Shown here: positions 14,614 through 19,457 of the stretch, piece by piece | Position numbering within the stretch: the stretch's first letter is position 1 | How the letters are laid out: each line of letters opens with the position of its first letter | From: Desulfococcus sp. | Lineage (GTDB): Bacteria; Desulfobacterota; Desulfobacteria; Desulfobacterales; Desulfosalsimonadaceae | Reading direction: 5' to 3' | Length of the DNA stretch: 19,457 nt | Assembly: GCA_024641805.1 (NCBI GenBank) | Contig: JAHECJ010000006.1 | Span: forward strand, 1-19,457 | The notes under the pieces: model-generated | What the model was told of the DNA's origin: nothing | Database searches by the model: none | The model's input: the letters and a program-made list of their open reading frames with translations, nothing else | Translations under genes and position numbers: made by a program

Positions 14614-15690
14614 ATGAAAAAAACCTATCGTCGTGATTATAATACAATCGGAGGAAAGATGGTGGCTGCGCTGGCTTTAATGGCGGTTATTCCATATCTT
14701 TTGCTCTTTTATTTATTTGTAACCGGAAAAATATCGATATCCGAGACAATGATTTTATATATTCCCATCATATTGACTTCAACGGTTACCGGGTATTCCC
14801 TGATCCGAAAATCCGCGGATAATGTTTTCCATCTCAGTGAAGAAACACGGCTGGTTGACAATGGCGAGAAAAGTGAACCGATTCAGATTCAGGCCGATAG
14901 GGAGATTAATGAGATTGCGATGCATTTTAATTCTCTTCTGGGACGCCTTGATAAAATGAAACGAAAGAATCAGGAGCAGGCCACCCAGTTGATGGTTTAC
15001 TCCCGGGATCTGGCATTGTCTTATCAGAAGACAAAACAGGAAGAAGAGCTTAGAAACCGGTTGAGCCGGTATGTGGGTAACAATCTGGTTGAGAAACTCA
15101 TTGATTCAAAAGGCGGTGGACTGGTGGATACCGAAAGGCGCCAGGTCACAGTCCTGTTTGCGGACATCCGGTCTTTTACGACCATTGCCGAGCAAATGTC
15201 CGCTGAAAACGTGGTTTTGATGTTGAACCAATATTTCAGCGTAATGGTGGATATTATTTTTAAGAATAACGGATTACTGGATAAATTTGTCGGAGACCAG
15301 CTGATTGCTGTGTTCGGTCTCGTTGAAGCATCGGGAAATGCTGCCGAAAATGCCATCCGCAGTGCTATTGAGATGCAGGAAGCCACTGAGGAAATGATGA
15401 AGAAAAGACTACAGGCCAATCAGGAGCTTTTCGAAGTCGGTATCGGCATCAATACCGGCAAGGCCATCATCGGGAATATCGGGTCATCAAACCGGATGGA
15501 TTATACGGTTATCGGTGATTGCGTGAATATTGCCGCACGATTGGAGGAAATGGCGATTGGCGGCGAGATCATCATTGGAGAACAGACTTTTCTTGAAAAT
15601 CCGGCTGAATTCAATATCGAAAGCAGGGGAGAGGTTTACGTGAAAAATAAAATGGAGCCAGTCATCTGTTATAATGTAATACGAGATTAA
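14614..15690 (+). CDS. Membrane-bound class III adenylate cyclase
   Basis: 358 residues, only 6 bp after the PilZ gene, so co-transcribed. Two membrane helices (about 14-34 and 41-63, joined by a short loop) lead to a HAMP-like/helical linker (about 65-150) and a class III cyclase domain (about 170-335). Key residues are all there: metal ligands D184 (FADIRSF) and D228 (KFVGDQ), purine-specifying K224 and T298 (the Lys/Thr pair common in bacterial adenylate cyclases), and transition-state N305 and R309 (VNIAARLE). It should form an active homodimer making cAMP from ATP at the cytoplasmic face. There is no sizeable periplasmic sensor, so the input is probably through the membrane or partner proteins. 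Its stop codon overlaps that of the convergent sigma-54 activator gene. Confidence 0.93.
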   Translation: MKKTYRRDYNTIGGKMVAALALMAVIPYLLLFYLFVTGKISISETMILYIPIILTSTVTGYSLIRKSADNVFHLSEETRLVDNGEKSEPIQIQADREINEIAMHFNSLLGRLDKMKRKNQEQATQLMVYSRDLALSYQKTKQEEELRNRLSRYVGNNLVEKLIDSKGGGLVDTERRQVTVLFADIRSFTTIAEQMSAENVVLMLNQYFSVMVDIIFKNNGLLDKFVGDQLIAVFGLVEASGNAAENAIRSAIEMQEATEEMMKKRLQANQELFEVGIGINTGKAIIGNIGSSNRMDYTVIGDCVNIAARLEEMAIGGEIIIGEQTFLENPAEFNIESRGEVYVKNKMEPVICYNVIRD

Positions 15691-17162
15691 ACTGAATCTT
15701 CAATATGTTTTTTAACCGTTCGTCGGTCAAGCCCGGTTCTCCGGGCCACTTCCCCGTATGTGCCGAATTTATCATATAAAAGCCGGCAATATTTTTTCAC
15801 CAAATTCTTAACGTCAATATTTCCGGTTTCCAATTCAATCGAGAGCCCTGAAGCTGAAGAAATGTCAGTTTTTGGAAAAATGTTCTGATAGCTTTTTTTC
15901 AGCAGAATTCTCCTGACGCATTGGCCCAGTTCCCGAACATTCCCGGGCCACAGATAATTTTTCCCCAACTTCTCATTGATAATTTTTTTTATCATCTGCA
16001 GAAGTCCGTAAGACGTCCTGCCGGTAATTTTTTCGATCGTGAATGACAGCAGATCATCTATCTCGCCGGGATCTTCACTGATCCGCTGTCTGAGCGGCGG
16101 TATCTGTATGATGTCCGAACACAGGCGGTAAAAAAAATCATCCCGCATTAAAGATTTATTCTGAATTGTATCTGTCGATCGGTTTGTGGCGGCGATGATT
16201 CTGCCTTCAAATCGATATTCGAGGTGGCTGCCGACGGGACAAAACAATCTTTCTTCCAAAACTTTCAGCAGTTTGATCTGAACCGGGACTGACACTTCCC
16301 CGATTTCATCTAAAAAAATCGAGCCATACGGACTGCATCGGTTGAAAATGCCTTTGTGGTCTTCCACCGCCCCGGTAAAAGCCCCTTTCTGGTGGCCGAA
16401 CAGTTCTGATTCAATCAGGTTCTCCGGAAACTGCGAAAGGTTCAATGCCACGCATGTCCGTGTAAAACTTTCGGCAAAGCACCCTGCCTTTTCATCAAAC
16501 GGAATATAGCCGCTTCGTCCGATAGCCATGGCGGCCGCCCCTTTTCCGGTGCCCGTTTCACCCAGAATCAAAGTTGAGAAATCTTCCATCCGGTGCCACA
16601 AATACTGATTGTATAAATCCAGGTCACAAGTGAACACATTGTTCCACAAGTCTTCACGCATTTTTTTCATGCAGGAGCTGCGCCCCACAATACTTCTGTC
16701 AATAAAGTAAAAGGCCCTTCGCAACTGGAAGCATAAGGAAAAATAGTGAATCGATTCAGCGGTATCAAATCCCCTTTTACGGAAAAGCGATAGTGCTTCG
16801 CTGGCAAAGGGAACCTTTAGCGATTTGTCACTGTTTTTGATCTGATCAATAATCAGCTGGTCAAAAGGTTCTATGAAGAAGTGAAATATATCAAACAGGA
16901 ATGCAGCCATGAGTATTTCCCGATCTTTACCCGAGAATTTTTTGAGGTCGGCGCGGCTGTCTGCTTCCAGTGCCTCTATTTTTCGCCGGACTTCGGCTAC
17001 AGTCTTTGTGATTATTTCGTTGCGGGAAACATCCTTAAACAGGCCGGAGATCTTGAGGTCCACGGAAGCGCGTTCATCTGAAAACGGATTGGCCAGTACG
17101 GCCTGGTTTACAATCAAAAAATAGTTGCGTTCTTCAGCCGTCAAACCAATTGTTTGTGCCAT
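15687..17162 (-). CDS. Sigma-54-dependent transcriptional activator with unknown N-terminal sensor domain
   Basis: 491 residues from ATG 17162, chosen because AAAGGAG lies 6 nt upstream; an in-frame TTG five codons earlier overlaps that site. The N-terminal about 165 residues are mainly helical and match no domain I recognise; there is no receiver signature. The AAA+ domain carries Walker A GETGTGKG (201-208), the sigma-54-contacting GAFTGA loop (260-265), Walker B SIFLDE (281-286) and LWPGNVREL (404-412). A Fis-type helix-turn-helix ends the protein (about 467-486, GEVARRTGLDRRTVKKHI). Known role: binds upstream sites and uses ATP to open sigma-54 promoters. A -24/-12-like promoter and a palindrome lie in the shared region with the divergent VIT/vWA gene, its likely target. 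Without a receiver, it probably responds to a ligand or partner. Confidence 0.93.
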   Translation of the reverse strand: MAQTIGLTAEERNYFLIVNQAVLANPFSDERASVDLKISGLFKDVSRNEIITKTVAEVRRKIEALEADSRADLKKFSGKDREILMAAFLFDIFHFFIEPFDQLIIDQIKNSDKSLKVPFASEALSLFRKRGFDTAESIHYFSLCFQLRRAFYFIDRSIVGRSSCMKKMREDLWNNVFTCDLDLYNQYLWHRMEDFSTLILGETGTGKGAAAMAIGRSGYIPFDEKAGCFAESFTRTCVALNLSQFPENLIESELFGHQKGAFTGAVEDHKGIFNRCSPYGSIFLDEIGEVSVPVQIKLLKVLEERLFCPVGSHLEYRFEGRIIAATNRSTDTIQNKSLMRDDFFYRLCSDIIQIPPLRQRISEDPGEIDDLLSFTIEKITGRTSYGLLQMIKKIINEKLGKNYLWPGNVRELGQCVRRILLKKSYQNIFPKTDISSASGLSIELETGNIDVKNLVKKYCRLLYDKFGTYGEVARRTGLDRRTVKKHIEDSV

Positions 17163-17215
17163 AATTTCTCCTTTCAACGATATTTGTATACATAATGATC
17201 ATCCAATGCATATAC

Positions 17216-17232
17216 ATTTTGATTATCAAAAT
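17216..17232. promoter_or_regulatory. Perfect 17-bp palindrome, candidate activator binding site
   Basis: ATTTTGATTATCAAAAT, 8-bp arms around a central T, sits about 70 bp upstream of the -24 element of the candidate sigma-54 promoter, the usual distance range for an enhancer site. A looser TGTATA (17185-17190) / TATACA (17211-17216) inverted pair lies beside it, nearer the activator gene. Confidence 0.5.
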
Positions 17233-17299
17233 CAGCTCAAAAAGGCAAATAAATTAGATTGTATTATTATAACAAGTATTTAAAAATTATACCCAGTGA

Positions 17300-17316
17300 T
17301 TGGCATACTTATTGGA
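17300..17316 (+). promoter_or_regulatory. Candidate sigma-54 (-24/-12) promoter for the VIT/vWA gene
   Basis: TTGGCATACTTATTGGA resembles the consensus YTGGCACN5TTGCW. The -24 GG is intact and spaced 10 bp from the -12 pair, but the -12 reads GG instead of GC and the C after TGGCA is T. Transcription would start near 17327, about 43 bp before the ATG. The sigma-54 activator gene next door strengthens the call. Confidence 0.5.
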
Positions 17317-17369
17317 ATAAAGAGCAGTAAAGCACCCAAAATAATCCATAACAATAAGGAGGCCAGTTT

Positions 17370-19457
17370 ATGAATTTAAAAAATGCAATCAAAAACAGAT
17401 TCACCGAAACAACCATGTGGTTCATGGCAGTCGCCATCCTGCTCGTTTCTATAATGAGGCCTTGCAATACAAATGCAGCGGGCCTGCTGATAGCAGACGG
17501 CGGTTTCGGTGGTGTCCTCGAAATCAAAGAGCATGATGTAAAAGTCACCATCAATAACGGAATTGCGGTAACCGATGTCATGCAGGTATTTGTAAATAAG
17601 GAAAACCGTCAGGTGGAGGCGCTGTATACGTTTCCCGTTCCCAGAGGGGCATCGGTGGCCAATTTCAGCATGTGGATTAACGGCAAGGAAATGATCGGTG
17701 AAGTGGTTGAAAAAAAACGGGCCAGGGAAATATATAACAGCTACAAGCAGAAACGGCGTGATCCGGGCCTTTTGGAACAGGTTGATTACAAAACATTTGA
17801 AATGCGGATATTTCCAATCAATGCCGGTGCGGAGCAAAAAGTTCAGATTACCTATTACCAGGAACTCAACATGGATCATGATCAGGGAACATATGTCTAT
17901 CCACTCGCAACCGTTACCCGAAAAGGAATTGATTCAAAAACAACCGGAAAGTTTGCCATTAATTTTGAAGTAAAATCGGTAATTCCCATCACTAATATCG
18001 AAAGCCCGAGTCATGGAGATGCTTTTGTCTTGGCCAGACATTCAGAAGAATACTGCGTGGCCAGTCTGGAAGCAACGGGCGGCAGCCTGGCATCGGATGT
18101 TGTTTTGAATTATGACATTTCCCGTCCCAAAAGTGGCATTGATATGATCACATCCAAAGAGCCGGATGATGACGGCTATTTCTGTATGACAATTACAGCC
18201 GGCGAGGAACTTTCCGAAAAGGACAGCGGTATGGATTATGTCTTTGTACTTGATGTTTCCGGCAGCATGGCAAATGACGGCAAACTGATTGTTTCCAAAA
18301 ATGCCCTCGATGCGTTCATTGATGAAATTGATGAAAAAGATCGGTTTGAGGTCATGGCTTTTAATCTGAATCCTTATATACTCTTCGGGGAACTCAAGCC
18401 TGGTTCAACTTCGGCCAAGGAAAACGCCCGGGTTTTTATGGCAACACAAAAGGCAAAGGGCGGAACCGAACTGGTGCCGGCCATGACGACTGCCTATAAA
18501 TACGGTGAGCCGGATAGGATATTGAATGTCGTGATTTTAAGTGACGGTATGACAGAGCAGAAGGAGCGCCAGACTTTGCACCAGATGATTCAGTCCCGGC
18601 CCGAAAATTCAAGGGTATTTTGTATCGGAATCGGAAATGAAGTGAACAGGCCGCTGTTGGAACAGATTGCGGAAGACTCCGGCGGGTTGGCGGCATTTAT
18701 ATCCGGTGGGGATGATTTTAAACGCGCTGCCAAAGGATTCAGGCGAAAGCTGATGCGGCCGGTGGCAACGGATCTGCAGATCGATTTTGGCGGTCTCCGG
18801 GTATATGACGTGGAGCCGGCGGTCCTGCCCAACCTCTTTTACGGGGCACCAATCCGTCTTTACGGACGATACAGCGGTAGCGGCGAGGCGCAGATAAGTC
18901 TTTCCGGAAATATTCAGGGAGTTGAGATCAAACAGACGGTAGGCATGAAGTTCCCGGAAAAAGATCTGGAAAACCCTGAAATTGAGAGGATGTGGGCCTG
19001 GAAACGAGTGGACCAGCTGTTAAAAAAAGCAGATCGGACAGGTTCTCGGGACCAGATTTTAGATGAAATTATTCGGCTGGGGGAGGGGTATTCAATTGTA
19101 ACGGAATATACATCCTTTCTGGTTCTTGAGAATGACGGTGAATACCAAAGGTGGCAGATCGAGAGACGTAATTCGCTGCGGATGGCCAGAGACCGGAAAG
19201 CGAAGGAGAAACGGCAGGAACAGCTGGAATTAATCAAGAAAAAAGCAGTTGCCGATATCGGCCCTCAGGATCCTGCCGTCGCGAAAGAAGCCGTTAATGG
19301 TCCGATAATCGATCCGCGCTTTTCAAGACAAGCGCCGGCAACAAATTCACAAAACATTACCCCGGCAAATGTTCCTCCCCAGCCGGTAACGGACAGATCG
19401 CAGAGCAGGGATTTTAGTTTTGGCGGCGGTCCGGTTGGTCCATTGTTTGCCGGGATT
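17370..19457 (+). CDS. Secreted VIT and von Willebrand A domain protein (3' end beyond window)
   Basis: 696 codons open to the window edge, no stop. AAGGAGG lies about 8 nt before the ATG. The N-terminus has a signal peptide-like stretch (hydrophobic core MWFMAVAILLVSIM, likely cut after TNA near residue 37). Residues about 45-175 are a VIT domain (GVLEIKEHDVKVTINNGIA, split by the strand at GGVLEIKEHD; VTDVMQVFVNKENRQVEALYTFPVP as TFPVPRGASV). The vWA domain (about 288-460) has an intact MIDAS motif DVSGSM (D295, S297, S299) and SDGMTEQ. After a helical basic stretch the sequence becomes Pro/Ala/Asn-rich and then FSFGGGPVGPLF-like (DFSFGGGPVGP), typical of a low-complexity tail before a C-terminal anchor or sorting signal. 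It is probably exported and surface- or envelope-bound, mediating metal-dependent binding. Ligand unknown; related proteins are known as inter-alpha-trypsin-inhibitor-like or sortase-target proteins. Confidence 0.9.
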   Translation, partial: MNLKNAIKNRFTETTMWFMAVAILLVSIMRPCNTNAAGLLIADGGFGGVLEIKEHDVKVTINNGIAVTDVMQVFVNKENRQVEALYTFPVPRGASVANFSMWINGKEMIGEVVEKKRAREIYNSYKQKRRDPGLLEQVDYKTFEMRIFPINAGAEQKVQITYYQELNMDHDQGTYVYPLATVTRKGIDSKTTGKFAINFEVKSVIPITNIESPSHGDAFVLARHSEEYCVASLEATGGSLASDVVLNYDISRPKSGIDMITSKEPDDDGYFCMTITAGEELSEKDSGMDYVFVLDVSGSMANDGKLIVSKNALDAFIDEIDEKDRFEVMAFNLNPYILFGELKPGSTSAKENARVFMATQKAKGGTELVPAMTTAYKYGEPDRILNVVILSDGMTEQKERQTLHQMIQSRPENSRVFCIGIGNEVNRPLLEQIAEDSGGLAAFISGGDDFKRAAKGFRRKLMRPVATDLQIDFGGLRVYDVEPAVLPNLFYGAPIRLYGRYSGSGEAQISLSGNIQGVEIKQTVGMKFPEKDLENPEIERMWAWKRVDQLLKKADRTGSRDQILDEIIRLGEGYSIVTEYTSFLVLENDGEYQRWQIERRNSLRMARDRKAKEKRQEQLELIKKKAVADIGPQDPAVAKEAVNGPIIDPRFSRQAPATNSQNITPANVPPQPVTDRSQSRDFSFGGGPVGPLFAGI

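Noticed and set aside
15024..15419. 131-codon open frame on the minus strand
   Set aside because: Antisense to the catalytic region of the adenylate cyclase, Ser-rich shadow composition.
17376..17879. 167-codon open frame on the minus strand
   Set aside because: Antisense to the VIT domain of a convincingly coding frame with a good ribosome binding site and signal peptide.
1..19457. Mobile elements, CRISPR arrays, tRNA or rRNA genes
   Set aside because: I looked for regularly spaced repeats, transposase or integrase motifs and tRNA-like cloverleaf sequences and saw none; a dedicated search could still find a short one I missed.

Overview
The window looks like a chromosomal segment of a delta-type proteobacterium (Desulfobacterota, sulfate-reducer-like). 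This is an inference from gene content: an MglA/Roadblock GTPase module, a PATAN/DUF4388 response regulator, an MJ0042-type zinc ribbon receptor, a sigma-54 activator and a VIT/von Willebrand A protein, together with the order mutS, AMIN-amidase, purB. Coding density is high. Apart from the convergent sigma-54 gene, all genes are on the + strand. I saw no tRNA, rRNA, CRISPR array, transposase or phage gene, and no gene-free stretch longer than 300 bases.

Bases 1-4605 are housekeeping: the 3' half of mutS (cut by the window edge), a hairpin terminator, a lipoprotein-like N-acetylmuramoyl-L-alanine amidase with a duplicated TPR-like repeat, and purB of the E. coli type.

Bases 4830-15690 form the interesting block of eleven same-strand genes in several transcription units. 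They are a Roadblock/LC7 protein, an MglA-type Ras-like GTPase, a conserved unknown protein, a small winged-helix/DUF8082-like protein, a membrane receptor with a cytoplasmic zinc ribbon and a HAMP domain but no output domain, (after a 16-bp perfect terminator hairpin) an uncharacterised two-domain protein, a receiver-PATAN response regulator, a second Roadblock-like protein, a PilB/GspE-type ATPase with an N-terminal TPR-like extension and a degenerate MshEN domain, a PilZ protein with intact c-di-GMP motifs, and a membrane class III adenylate cyclase. Together they read as a signalling module (small GTPase, phosphorelay, c-di-GMP and cAMP) converging on an extension-type ATPase. This resembles the MglA/MglB control of type IV pili in Myxococcus, but no pilin, PilC, PilT or secretin gene is present here. 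That functional link is inference.

Bases 15687-19457 hold a convergent sigma-54-dependent activator whose stop codon overlaps that of the cyclase. A divergent secreted VIT/vWA protein follows and runs off the right edge. The shared intergenic region carries a near-consensus -24/-12 promoter pointing at the VIT/vWA gene and, about 70 bp upstream of its -24 element, a perfect 17-bp palindrome. This is the arrangement expected if the activator controls its neighbour.
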